Assembly: GCA_964020085.1 (NCBI GenBank)
Contig: OZ026597.1
Location: forward strand, 6,331,394-6,395,393
DNA: 64,000 nucleotides
Source: Micromussa lordhowensis
Lineage: Eukaryota > Cnidaria > Anthozoa > Scleractinia > Lobophylliidae
Direction of reading: 5' to 3'
The position numbers and the translations under genes are program-made. Positions 12,376-24,097 of the stretch are shown here, piece by piece. How positions within the stretch are numbered: the stretch's first letter is position 1; the number at the start of each line of letters is the position of its first letter. The notes under the pieces are model-generated. The model searched no databases, had not been told where the DNA came from, and saw nothing but the letters and a program-made list of their open reading frames with translations.

Positions 12376-13683
12376 GACAGAAATTCTAAGGTAGAAATCT
12401 TGTCCTTTATTTTCCACTAGTCATTGTTAGTGTGTATATTGAGCTTGTGGCAACAAGTTTGCTATAATGGAAGAAACTCAGTCCTGGAAGGATTTCAATT
12501 AATTTTTTTCAAACCAGAGGAATTTGAAAATGCCGGCTTTGTATTTTATTGTGGACGCTGGGAAATCATTTTGAAAATGATGACATTACACTAATCATGA
12601 TATTTCCCTGCTCGAGTTTTACTCAACACAAAAATAATGCAAAATGGCCGGTTATTGTTGCATTTTCAAATTCCTCTGGCACAGTGTGGACAGGACCTTA
12701 TATAGCCACTGGGAGAAACACCTGTGCATGAAGACACTTCAGTGAAGAATCAATTAATTAATGATTATTCAGTATAATTATTATACTGAATAATCTAATC
12801 ACATAATAATAATATTATTATCTGATTAGATAATCCAGTCCAAACAAATGTTCTTGTTAAGTCAATCTTTCAGAGAAACTGCAAAATTTTAGTTCCATAT
12901 CTCAAATGTTTAAGGTACAGGAGTGATTTATTTAATTGCATAATATGTGTGGGAACACTATTGCACAGACCATGTGAGCATGTTGCAGTTAGAGTTGATT
13001 CTTACCGTACCCAAATTCATAATTAGCCAATCAGAAGCCATGTCTACTGTCCTGATAAAATAAGTTCTTTTTATTTGATGTGAGTCAAATTGAAAATCAA
13101 AATAGAGTATCAAGCTTGCATCTATATATTGACTGTTTGTATTGATGACTTGAAAGGTGTTAAAACTTCCCCCAAAACTGTTGTTGTTCGTTCTTCATAG
13201 TCAAAGATGTCTATGATATCAGCCCCAAACTAAACTGGCGGCTCCTCCTCATTTGCCAGTTGTTTGCCAATAGTCCTGGGTGGTTTCTAAACTGGAGCTG
13301 AAATTTTCCAGATTCCTGAAATTTGGATGGGGTAAATATTTGATGACTTTCTGAATAATTTTGTCAGCATACCAGGCTAGTTTTGTTTTGTTTTAATTTG
13401 TTTAAATTTGTAAGGTTAGTTTTGTAAACAAATGTATCGACTGAGGAGAATAAATTGGCTCTTCCACAGCCCCGCACCAATTATTTAAAGAGAACAGGTT
13501 TTCCTGCAGGGGTGCTATGTTGTGGAACAGCCTTCCTCATGAACTCCAATCTACAATTTCTTTAAGCAAATTTAATGTTTACTGCATCATTGCAGCTTTG
13601 AATGAGACACGCATCCTTGAAAAGCAGCTTTAGTGATATGATAGGATTTCATTTTTTATAATACTATATTGGTTATTAGTTAG
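12376..13683. other. 3' flank shared by ZNF1 and ZNF3
   Basis: Paralogous to 34324-35640. The ZNF1 3' UTR probably lies here, but no single polyadenylation site stands out. A near-perfect AT palindrome around 12762-12794, followed by a second at 12790-12831, is decayed in the other copy. No gene is seen. Confidence 0.6.
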
Positions 13684-13687
13684 TTAA

Positions 13688-14490
13688 AGTGGTACTATGA
13701 CGAAAATCGCACCTTTCCTATTGAAGCCATTTTAAAACATAAACAAGCAGACTGCATAAGAAGTAAAATACTGTTTACTTCTTTCAAATATCTCTTTTCG
13801 TTCCAGAGATATTCAAGTTTTTAAAATATGCAAATTAGGCAAGTGATGACGTCATATACTCAAACAGATTTTGTCCAAGTATGATGAAAAGAGATATCTT
13901 AGCCAGTTTGTAACAAAAATGTATGATTCGTTGCAGTAAGATTCTACTAAATGTGCTCCACAATATGAGCTTAACAGTTCTGTTACCATGGCAACAGACT
14001 GGGTTCCAGACCTCCCCCATATTAAAAGCTTTTCTGGCCAACGTTGGCATTCCATTTTGAGATAATTGCTAACAGCACTTCATATGCATGATCCAGCAAG
14101 CTTATAAATATGTTAGCTCAACTTTGTGGCGTTGTCTAACATTTTCATGCTGAAAATCACCAAAATATTGAAATAAAGTGGGTGGGGCCTGGAAAAGAGT
14201 GAGTTGCCATGGGAACAGAATTTTTTGTAGTCATAGGTGTGTTTCGTGTAGTTCTATTAGCCTGCCAAGTTTGAAGGTTTTGCGCTGCAAATTGGCTAAG
14301 ATAACTCTATTTATATACTCAATAAAATATTGGGTTGAGTGTATGACGTCATCAGCCATTTTTCAAACTTAAATATCTCCGGAACAAATGCAGATATTTG
14401 CAAACGGTAAACACCGTTTTCATTCTTTTATGGAATTCTTTGTGATACACTCAAAAAAACAAGGGGTAAAAATTTGATCATAGTACCACT
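13688..14490. mobile_element. TTAA-flanked non-autonomous DNA element
   Basis: Inverted ends AGTGGTACTATGA and TCATAGTACCACT are flanked by TTAA at 13684-13687 and 14491-14494. The paralogous site (TTAA at 35641-35644) has one TTAA and no insert, so the ends are exact. TTAA duplication is the hallmark of piggyBac-type transposition, although these ends do not show the usual CCC start. The 803-base element has no transposase. A similar but diverged element lies in intron 6 of the 54-58 kb gene. Confidence 0.85.
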
Positions 14491-14494
14491 TTAA

Positions 14495-14718
14495 GCTAGG
14501 CAGACTTATATTATACTTTTAAATTGTGCTGAAGGAATTTGTACCGTGTAGTAAATAAAGTTATAAATCAATCAATCATTGTACAAGGAAAACTGTTACT
14601 ACAGTTAATAACTACCTTTTGACTTGTCAGCTCATATTGTGCTAGCATTGAGTTATTGTTTAGAGGTTTCTCATTTTGCTAAAGTGTCGTTAAATAGTTT
14701 GCTTTGTGTTAAGTAGTT
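14495..14718. other. Continuation of the ZNF1 3' flank
   Basis: Resumes the sequence paralogous to 35645-35880 and ends near the short repeat GGGGGACTCC...AAAGGACAGG (about 14779), which is dispersed in the window (28160, 35935 and 38940 on the other strand). No gene. Confidence 0.5.
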
Positions 14719-15443
14719 TTACTTTCTGTACAGTGATTTGATTCTACGTAGTAATTGTATTAAGAAATGTTCCAGGCCTGGGGGGGACTCCGATATAAAA
14801 AGGACAGGGGGGTGCTCATCCAAGCCTCTTGTGGTAGTTGTTAACACCATGTTCGAGGATGTGGGCGTGTCGTGGGTGGATGTTGTGATCATTGCTGATT
14901 CACTGTTGCTCGCGCGGCCTGGATCATGCTCGGCCCCGCGCGACTTCCACAAGCGCTCGCTTTCCCCGACGTAGATGAATGCACAGTCATGGCAGCTCAC
15001 TTTGTAGACGATCCCTTGGACCCGGTTATTCGTTGGTCGTTCCTTTGACTTCTTAAATATCTGTGTCAATGTTCTTACCGTACTAAAGGCTGGCAGAACG
15101 CGAAATTTCCGGAGGACGTGGCCCTCGCGATTGGACGCACCGTTCACATAAGGAAGGACCGAAAACCCAAAGGCCTCTCCTGTGACTGTCTGGGTCCGGT
15201 CTTGCTGCTAAGGCACTTCCTCAACAGACTACCAGGATAGCCATTCGCTGTTAAATCGCTCAGAACGCGTTCACGCTCATTGGTTCTTAGTTCAGGACGC
15301 GAAGGGAGGAGGTTTGCTCTGTTGAGGAGTGTTCTCAACACAGCTTGCTTATGTTGCTTATTTTTTTTTCTTTTGTTTTTCTTTTTGTTTTTGTTTTTGT
15401 TTTTTTTTAATAATTTTAATTTACAAAGAACAATTCTCCACAA
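14719..15443 (-). pseudogene. Penelope-like retroelement relic (linker and GIY-YIG part), copy 1
   Basis: The minus strand encodes, in two frames, pieces typical of the C-terminal third of Penelope-like elements: NGYPGSLLRKC upstream, then VLPYVNGAS, LRKFRVLPAFSTVRTLTQIF and the GIY-YIG-like GIVYKVSCHDC / YVGESERLWKSR. The two parts are out of frame near 15150-15210, and the RT domain is missing, so it is dead. It belongs to a different Penelope lineage from the element at 61-64 kb. A paralogous copy lies at about 37040-37565, carried by the segmental duplication. Confidence 0.8.
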
Positions 15444-15659
15444 ACAGTGTTTACAGTGCAGGTGTCATTACGCTACTTTACTTACATAACCATTCTTACT
15501 TTACTTACAATACGGGTTACTTGTACAGAAAATACAATTACTCAATTACTTACAATACGGGCTACTTACACTACTAACAATACAGTACTTTAAACGTTAC
15601 TTGCTAAGCATACAGTTACTTACAATTACTTACACTATATATTGACTTTGAGGAGGGAG
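15444..15659. repeat. Low-complexity run and ACTTACTTACAATACGGG minisatellite
   Basis: A T-rich run (15359-15412) is followed by degenerate repeats of ACTTAC and CAATACGGG (15470-15640). The same array is at 37690-37855 in the second copy. It may be the 3' tail of the neighbouring LINE relic. No coding content. Confidence 0.6.
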
Positions 15660-16540
15660 GAGTACTTCTCAATTAATCATCCGATTAAAGAAAAATTTTC
15701 AAGGTCATAGCTAATGAGATGGCGAGGCTATTTAACTTGCTTGAATAAATATAATGGCGCATAAATAAGGCGGTGTAATTGAATTTCCGAATTATTGTTG
15801 TGTCTAGGGAGCTTACAGTGATGCCGAACAAGATCTCTTCTGTAGTAGGAGAAATTTGGCACTCATTAACTTGGTTAAACCAGTCCAAACATTTTGGGTA
15901 AACAATTTGGTAAACGCACATTCGATAAAAGAGTGCTCAACTGAATCTTTATCTCCGCAGTATAAACATTTATCGTCCGTTTTTATACCAAATCTGAATA
16001 ATTCTTTCTTAGTTACTATCGTTCTATGGATTAATTTAAATTGAAACTCCTTTAGTTTTTTTTCAGTGATTTAAAGATCTTAGTCCACACGTCTTTATTT
16101 AAAGAGAGTTTTTCGCTCCAGCGTTTAGGACCTGTTTGATCTTCGGTGTGAATCTTGACGTTAAACAAGTTATAGAAGTCCTTTGACTTAGCCTTGCACA
16201 GATTAATTTGTGTCGATTCGTTGAGAGAAAAGATGTTATCATTTTGGGTAAAGAATTCGAATGATCTATTGATGGTGTCGGAGCATTTGGCTAGAAACCA
16301 TAAGCGTTTCGGAATAGCACTAACAACTTGATAATACTGTAAAAAATTGGATTCACAGGAATATTTATCACGGAATTCCTGGAATGTTAAAAGATTGCCA
16401 GTTTCATTTAATAGCTCATTAATCGATACAATACCCTTTCTAAACCATTCATTAAGGAAGATGGGTTTCCCGTCCACCAATATATCTTTGTTATTAAACA
16501 ATATTAACTCCTGTGTTTGATCGTATGTTGGGCTCATGGA
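15660..16540 (-). pseudogene. LINE ORF2 C-terminal relic, copy 1
   Basis: The minus-strand frame 16537-16052 reads like the post-RT region of L1/Tx1-type LINE proteins (ILVDGKPIF, EWFRKGIV, FLQYYQVVSAIPK). It continues after a frame break into a zinc knuckle CLYCGDKDSVEHSFIEC (C-x2-C-x7-H-x4-C, about 15930-15985) and EEILFGITVSS. Compared with copy 2 about 19 bases are deleted near 16055, which breaks the frame. The RT catalytic core is absent. Paralogue at about 37870-38705. Confidence 0.8.
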
Positions 16541-17195
16541 ATAATTGTTTTAGTAAATTCTCAAACCGGGTTTGCCGCCGATTTTTATTTCGGCCATTAT
16601 AGAGGACGCCGCGAGGAAAATTTTTAAACTTGGCGCACTATTTTCCGTATGACGTAAAACTCCAACTATTGGCTCATATTCGGAGGTTTTTAGCCGATCA
16701 AAGAGCTAGAAATGCAATAGTCGGAGCTGAGAATTTACTAAAAGATAATATACCCTGTTGAAAGAAAATCAAGAGCGAGAATGGGTCCTAGTGTTCAATT
16801 TTATTGAAAACGCAAATAGTTCCAAGCAACACAACACTACATCTTTACATAAACAATGTCTGATGAAGACAAACCAGGCTCACAAAATACTAAGCTTATG
16901 CTATTTACAATGCTGAATAATAAAAACCTTCTTTCCTAATACCTGAATTGTTTTTCAAGCATTTGTAATTACCTGGGGACTATGCCAGTCACCTGGTGGT
17001 AGTGTCCGATGTTTTTTTGGAGGAGGGGTGGCCAGAACCTTATTTACAACACATAACAGACCCCATTGATTTCGTATCAGTTGACAACTAGACCCTGTTT
17101 ATTTCGCATCAGTCGGCGTCTGAAGAAAAGCTTTGACCTGGTTTGACTGTCTCTGGTTTGACTGTCTGTGGTTTGGTTAGGCCTGTAAGAAAACA
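16541..17195. other. Non-coding repeat DNA shared with 39480-40140
   Basis: Closely similar to the second segmental copy. It contains CAGACCCCATTGATTTCG and a CTGGTTTGACTGTCT direct repeat. A short segment (16541-16760) could be part of a transposon reading frame (a related open stretch lies at 39452-39724) but no family is recognised. No gene is supported. Confidence 0.5.
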
Positions 17196-17990
17196 AGTCT
17201 TCTTATTTAGGTCTTAGGTTTTAGGTCATAGGTCTTGTTGAAGACATACCCTCCTGCGCAACAATTTTTTTGACCACCCAGATTCTGGGTGGTCACGTGA
17301 CCAGCCGCAACCAGGGTCTTTCTCCCAAAGACAAAGGGAGGCAAAGGAGATAGATCTGGTTGTTTACCATTTACATGGAGAAACCGGTTGGTCGATGGTT
17401 TGTGCAAATGGAAAGCAAAATTCCCATATTGGAAATTTCCGTTTGGGGTGGCGTGTACCATTGGAACAACAGACTCAACGTACCGAAAGAGCCTAGGACG
17501 AGTTTGGACATCTTCAAAATGGCGACTGAGCTCGTCTTATTGAGCGAGGCTCTAGATGCCTCAATTGACGAGGAACTACTTCTCGATCATGAGGAAGACG
17601 AGCTTGCACACTGGTAAACAGAACTAGTACTCTCCGCAGCAGCCATGTTGACGCATCTCACGTCACGGAGATCAAAAAATTGGCGTATGGCCTGGAACTG
17701 GTTTCGAATGGCAAATGGTAAGCACATTTTCCGTTCGGATACTCTGTTTGGGAATTTTGGACTACCTCTCGAGACGTTCCGTTTATTTTGGAAAATTTCC
17801 GTTCGGGCAAACCAAAACGGTCTTACCATTTACATCCCAACCGAAATTTCCGGAATTTTTTGGCAAGGAGAGAGAGTCTGCACAGCATCCGCGCTTACAG
17901 TCAAACGTTAGAGACTGGGTTCAAATGTAATCTCTGTAATGGCGGCTTCCGTCTGATCAGCATTTCTAAAGGTAGGAAACGGATAGTTTA
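17196..17990. other. GC-richer repeated segment with an acidic 32-codon mini-frame
   Basis: Shared with 41036-41800 and partly with 29100-29330. ATGGCGACTGAGCTCG in good start context (17519) opens a short acidic frame ending DEELLLDHEEDELAHW, directly followed by GTAAAC, which could be a donor or simply the TAA stop. Identical in both copies. ACCATTTACAT/GGAAATTTCCG motifs suggest foldback transposon ends. A first exon captured by a transposon is possible; nothing further can be shown. Confidence 0.4.
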
Positions 17991-17999
17991 AGAATGCTT

Positions 18000-19070
18000 T
18001 TCTTCATGGCAAGCTAATCTTAATGATACGGGGTCAGCTCTCTTGGTCTCCCGAAATAAAGAGAAGCATAGAATGGCGGAGACACGCCACATTTGAAGAA
18101 CTTTGTTGGCTTTTTTGTGTGATGGAAAAGCCGAAAATAACGATCACACAACTGTAGAAATCGTGGAGAAATAGCGTTTTTTTTGGGTAAAACAACGGAG
18201 TCATTCACATAAAATACAGTGAAAAACAGATTTACTTTACGAAAGTGCCTTTGGAAGATCAAAAACAGTGAATTCTCTTCGTCCGTTCGCCAGTCAGTTG
18301 AGTGAATATTAAGAATTCGCCTCTAATTAACTAAAGTTGTAAATCTGACGCCTGCGATCATCGAGCTATCTGTTTCTATTTATATGAGAATGCTGAGAAC
18401 GAAAGCAAATCTCGTAAGAGGTGATTTTGGTTAGCCTGCGAACACAGGCGGATTTTGGTCTAGATACTGAAAATTGTATGGATTTATAACCATTATGATT
18501 GTGCAAACAAAATGCAAATTGAACAATGCTGAGTGATCCTGAAACTGTTCTATATTCAGAGCAAAGAAATTCGAAACAAATAGAACTGAGAAGAAAACAA
18601 CAAGAACATGAAAAATGGCAAAGAGAGATTTCACCTGAATATCGATGTTAGATAGGAGAAGGAAGACTCCTACTGCAGCTGAATGCAATAAAAAACAAAA
18701 TTGCGTTCAGTAGTAGGTAATGTTCACCTTGTGGAATCCCTTTTTGATAACTGGCTGAAAAATAACCATATTACTGTATATATAACTGTATTTTGTTTTG
18801 GGGCCAGCTTGAATTACATTCGACTCCTTTGTCAAGTACAAGCGGGGATGTGTATAACAAATATAATATAGGCCCCAGCATGGATCCTTGGGGAATGTTA
18901 CATTACAGGCTCTTGCTACATGATGTGGTTCCCTTTACATTGAATCTCAAGATAGGACTGAAACAAGCTCAGCTTTCCTGTTAATACTGAAGTAAGAAGA
19001 AAGAAAACAGCATTTTGTGAAGGCGGTTGTTAGTAGAGCTGTCCGCCTGCAACAGTGTCCATTGATAGTG
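18000..19070 (-). pseudogene. Decayed non-LTR reverse-transcriptase block, copy 1
   Basis: Shares extended similarity with 29340-30080 and 41820-42840. In the 29.8 kb copy the minus strand still shows RT motif B ([15 protein letters not shown]). Here the matching stretch (about 18790-19060) is interrupted, for example by loss of codons around 18900-18970. The remainder (18020-18780) is non-coding repeat. Dead in all three copies. Confidence 0.65.
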
Positions 19071-19077
19071 TTCACTG

Positions 19078-19131
<54 letters not shown>

Positions 19132-19132
19132 C
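19078..19132. repeat. (ATT)n microsatellite
   Basis: An uninterrupted ATT run. Matching runs at 30222-30307 (interrupted) and 42866-42893 occupy the same place in the paralogous blocks and differ in length. Confidence 0.95.
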
Positions 19133-19199
19133 ATAAAAATTACAATTTCCTCGATTGTGATTGGTTTAAAAAACTCCTAGTTTCCAGTAATTCACTTGC

Positions 19200-21650
19200 C
19201 AAGTTGTATCGGACAGTTTGTTATCAGACAGTTTGTTATTGGACAGTTTGTTATCGGACAGTTTGTTATCGTACAGTTCAGTTGTTATGGACAGTTTAAT
19301 AAGCCAATCACATTCAAAATTTGTTTTTTAAATCAACCAGTCACATTCAAAGTTATAGTTTAAATCAACCAATCTCAAATTGAGAGCGACATGAAACAGT
19401 TTGGCAGTCTTTTGATGCAAATTTTCCCTTTCTTTTATAACTTAGCTATTCTTTTTTTCTCAGAAATTGTGCTTTTTATGATAAATTGGTAATACTTTAA
19501 GACTTTGGGTTGTCTAATTCGGTCTGTAATCACTCATTATAAACAAATCGGACTACAGATGCACAATGGTCCGATTTTGTTATCACTTGTATGATTAAAG
19601 ACTGAACTGGACTCCACTCAGTCCTAAATAAATTACCATTACTTATTACTGTTATTATTAATTATCTTCAGAACCTTATAAGACGTTTTACTGAGTAAAA
19701 ACATACAAAATAATTTGAGGTAAAAATCTGTTAAAACTGGCATTAAATGCTTTATTGAAATCATCATAGTGTCGGCAAAAATCAGAGTGTTCTTATAACT
19801 TTGGTTTGAATGAAGATTACAAATAACACCAATTCCAGGGCTCTTAAATACATGTGCGAATGAACCTAGATTTTCCATTCTGACAACTAATATTTGAAAT
19901 TCAGTCCCCAAATTGGCAACTTTTGTGCTGTAAGAAATTAAAGTAAAGGTAGACTGGAAATCAGTATAACCATTAAGACTTCTGGTGTGTTATTTCACAA
20001 ACTTGGCACAAATTCTATTGAAACTCTACGAAGTGAAATGTGAAGTAGCTGCCATCTTGAATTTTCTGGTTAAATAATACAGCTACTCTCTGTATTTTCG
20101 TTGAGGTGCCACTTTCACTACTTAGCCAATCCAAACTGCAGAGCAAAAATTTGACCCACAAGTTTTTGGTATGCTTTTTGTGTAGTTCCTTCAGTTTTTT
20201 TGTGATACATTGGCTTGAATTTGAGTTTGAAATCAGCCCTGTAAGAAAATTTGTTTTTGAAGTCAACAAAATTGGAAGTGTTTAAAAGGTAATCAAAACT
20301 GTCTGTTCAAGCAGCTGACAATTGTACTGCTTGAACATGATTGGATGAGACCACAAACAAAGTCGGCCAAACAAACTTGGTTGAAAACACTCAGGAGGCT
20401 TTGGTTGATGTCATTTCATTGTAAATTAATAGGTTACATAATTGTACCCCTGTGATGGGAGTAAAAGAGACTAACTAGATTCTTGTGATTAAAATCAGTG
20501 AAAAGAACTGAACATGTGGGTATGCAAACATCAGAAAATAGTTTCCATAACTCCGACAAAGTCAGTGATTAATCTACATGTAGGTGTTTTATCTTGAAAA
20601 ACTCTGAATGAGGACACAAATGTAATATCTAGAGACAAATTTGGGCTTAAGGTAAACTTGAATTGATTTACTAGAAGGTGATATACAATATAATTTTGCC
20701 CATTTTAAAGAGTGTTAAAAAGTCTCTGTCCAAGCCTCGTTACCCAGCAGAGGAGCCTAGTCTTCCATTTCTAAATACAACAAAAATACTTGATTCCATT
20801 TGCTTGCTTACATAGGGCAACCCACCAAACAAAGTTAGGTCACTATGATTTATTTTGCATGCTTATGCTACACATACATAGAGAAGTAATAAATGAAAGG
20901 TGTCAATCTATTAATAAATAGTTAGTACATTTTTAAGTGACCTTCCTCGCACAGGTTAGATGCGAAAAGTGCTGAGATACAGTAGGCCCATGTCCTTCCT
21001 TGGTTCATTTTTCAGTTTTTATTTAAGTTTACCGTTTGTTTTTTTTTATTTTGTAACATCAGTTTAGCAGGGTAAGAAAAACGTGTAAGACCAAGTAGAC
21101 TGGTTATTTGATGGGCTCGCAAATCTATAAATGTAGAGGATGTGAACAAGTACGAAAGTATTTGTAATCCTTGGGCGATGCGTGACACTTATATTCAAAA
21201 GAAAATAAAAATTACTGATGGCATAGAAATATGCGAAAGGGTCAAATTGTGAAACATCACAAACGTTTCGGGCATAGCTCTTCTTTAGTGTGAAAACTGT
21301 TCAAATGTGCTCTTTTTCGTTTTCCGTCAACTCTGACAAATCTGATTTGCTTAAAATACCAAACAAAAACTCTGTGCATGCTCAAATATCGGACCTGGAC
21401 AGAGGTCGCGATTCTTGGTGCTGACCAAAAGGAGCGTGGCCTCTGGGAACAAAAATGTTAGTTCCTTTATATCTTCTGTATAAATTTGTGTTTTAAGTGT
21501 GTTAGGATGCAGCAACATCCCATACCTCCAACATTAAGGACGTTTGTGCCCATTGCTTCTATGCATCTTCACTGCGCTCAAAATTTATGTTGCAACATCA
21601 CCCCTTGTCATACATCAAGCATGCACGCTAAGAAAGAAATATATAAGCTA
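19200..21650. repeat. Block A, copy 2, with leading GGACAGTTTGTTAT repeats
   Basis: Starts with four or five direct repeats of about 15 bases around GGACAGTTTGTTATC (19205-19290), then block A, then the segment upstream of the zinc-finger exon. No SINE, MITE or 2.58 kb unit is present here; it serves as the empty-site reference for the 9-bp-TSD MITE and the 818-base hAT-like element (single GTTATTGG at 19235-19242). No gene. Confidence 0.75.
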
Positions 21651-21937
21651 GTATAGGGCTTATATTTGTAAACTAAAATCATCATTTAAAATAGTGAAAG
21701 CTTCTAAAAAGGCATGGTCTTCAATGCGTCCTATCTTAAAAGTAAGTACAGTGGCCCCCCTATTTTTTGTTATTTTGGTAAGACTAGATCTCTACCTTAC
21801 TGCATGGCAGGTTTTCAAAAAATGTAAACGAGGGAACATTTTGGATGTAAACATGTTTAAGACCCATCTACTTAGGTTTCAACATAAAATTACAAAAACA
21901 AATAAATAAAATTAACTTGTTGTTTTTTTTTTGGCAG

Positions 21938-22740
21938 ACAAATGCAAGCATTGCGGCCAACTCTTTAACCCGTTATCAGATTGCATTGAGCATGAACAAA
22001 CTCGTACAGGAATGAAGTCATTTTCATGCAACTATTGTGAAAAGAGTTTTAGCTACATTTCACATTGGAAGGGTCATGAGTGAACTCACACAGGTGAGAA
22101 GCCATATACCTGCAAGCATTGTACAAAGTGCTTTAGTCAGTCATCAAACTGCAAGGAACATGAACAAACTCACACAGGAGAGAAGCCATATACATGCAAG
22201 CATTGTAAAAAGTGTTTTCGCCACTCATCAAATTGTAAGAGACATGAACGAACTCACACAGGAGAGAAACCATATACATGCAAGCATTGTAAAAAGTGCT
22301 TTAGGTTTTCATCAAACTGCAAGAAACATGAACAAACTCACACAGGAGAGAGGCTGTATACATGCAAGCATTGTAAAAAGTGCTTTACTGACTTATCAGG
22401 CTGCAAGCGACATGAACCAACTTACTCAGGAGACAAGCCATATACATGCAAGCACTGTAAAAAGTCCTTAAGCCATTCATCAAACTGTCACAAACAAAAA
22501 GAGAGACATGCAAGAGCCAGCTCTTTCAAACAGAAGCAACATGATCAGTGCTTCAAACCAAAAAGGGACCTTCAGGAGCCAGCTGCATCTCTTGGTGGCA
22601 CAAAATCTTGTATGTTGTCTTCTTTGACGGAAGAAAATTCAAGCCAAGTTGAAAGCCTGACGTGTTGGATTTGTCTGAAGGAATTTAGTAGTGAGGCATG
22701 TGTCATCCAACATTACGACGAACATATGAGACAAAAGTGA
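21938..22740 (+). pseudogene. ZNF2: C2H2 zinc-finger locus with one nonsense codon
   Basis: The exon begins after TTGGCAG (acceptor ending at 21937) in the same phase as ZNF1. The zinc-finger frame is continuous for 266 codons to the stop at 22738-22740 except for one TGA at 22081-22083, where ZNF1 has the arginine CGA of HERTH. It encodes a degenerate first finger, about five regular fingers (including [17 protein letters not shown]), a finger with a Leu-Tyr linker (TGERLY), a decayed last array finger (SLS in place of SFS, no final HxxxH), and the conserved C-terminal finger CWICLKEF. Its 3' flank matches ZNF4. A protein could be made only by read-through or downstream start, and no in-frame ATG occurs until the C-terminal spacer. 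Confidence 0.85.
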
Positions 22741-24097
22741 TGCTTATACATAAACATCATTCTAAGGTGTGGAGTTCCCTCTTTTTTTTTCTACTAGTCA
22801 TCTTTAGTGTAAATGTTGAACTCACCGGAACAAGTTTTGTGTAATTGATTCATTCATTCATTCCTGAAATTGCGTTGATTACTTTTTTAAATTTCCATTT
22901 GGTTGATTTCTAATTAGTTTTGGAATGTTAGTTTTGTAAACAAACATCATTGTTTAGGACAACCATTACTATAGTGAGTAGTGACTTGTCATTTCATATT
23001 GTCATCATTGAGTTATTGTTAAGAGGATTCTCGTGTACCTGAATGTCCTATAGAAACTTTGTCATAAAGTTAAGTAGTTTGGTTGGTTTTTACTTTGTGT
23101 TGAGTAAAGTAAGAAGTGTATTAAGAAATCTTTCAAGAGCAGCTGTTTGACCTGTTACAAGACCGTTATTTGTAAGCAGTTATTTGCAAGTCAGGTGGTG
23201 GGTTTTAGCCAATGAAAACAAAAAAAAATATCAAATGATAATGACCATTTTCATTCAACAATTTTGTCCTACTTTTCATTGACTGAGAGACCTTTAAATA
23301 ACTGTCTCCAAACAATGGTCTGCTCATGTGTAATATCGTCTAAATGTGATTTGCTGCACGTAATATTCTGCCCATGCAAATTTGTAACCACGCTTTTTTG
23401 TGAAAATAGCAGAAGCCTTCCCTGAGCTGCAAGAGAGTGATTTGACATCTTAAGTTGATGAAAACAAACTTGGTGATCAAATGATGAAACAACTTTTGTA
23501 TCCAGTTATTCCAAATTATGGTGATTTGTCAATGTCTCGCAGGTCAATTGGTTGACTCAGCCTTCGGCTTTGGCGAACAATTCATTTGCTGGCCACTTAC
23601 AAATCACCATATTTTGCAAACCTTTGTGCAATAAATAAATGATTAATTATTGCAGGTCATTACGTGTCTATTCCTTCTATGGCTCCTTTGCTCTCGACAT
23701 AGCAAATAGTTTTAATAGGAAATCTACATTTGCTTGCGTGATGTTGCATACAACTCCCATGATTCCACGCGTTACATAGAGTGAATAACATTACTGTTAA
23801 TTCACGATTCAATTTCAAATTAGATGAAATGAAAGGTGAAAAGGAGACAAAACGCAAATTTACATCTGAATAAAATTCACAATAAAAAGTTAAAAATTTC
23901 CTAAAACAGTAAAATGGCATCTGAGCCTGTTCTTGAATGAGGCATCAATACTAAAAGGATTTTGTAGCGCACTCTGCACCTCCAATGTTTTTCCAATTTA
24001 ATTATAACTAAAGTAACTGTCGAGGGTAAATAAAGTTTTTTTTTTCATCGTGACGAGAAATGGATGGTTCATAGAGATGGTTCAGGCTGACGTCATT
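22741..24097. other. ZNF2 3' flank and dispersed inverted repeat
   Basis: 22741-23220 is paralogous to 48258-48740. 23510-23605 is a foldback whose arms read CAAATTATGGTGATTTGTCA and complement; relatives are at 26105-26230, 39205-39290 and 49735-49850. 23640-23790 matches 49890-50220. No gene. Confidence 0.55.

Noticed and set aside
15280..15577. Open frames rich in Phe and Leu, or Lys and Asn
   Set aside because: Translation of a T-rich run; low complexity.
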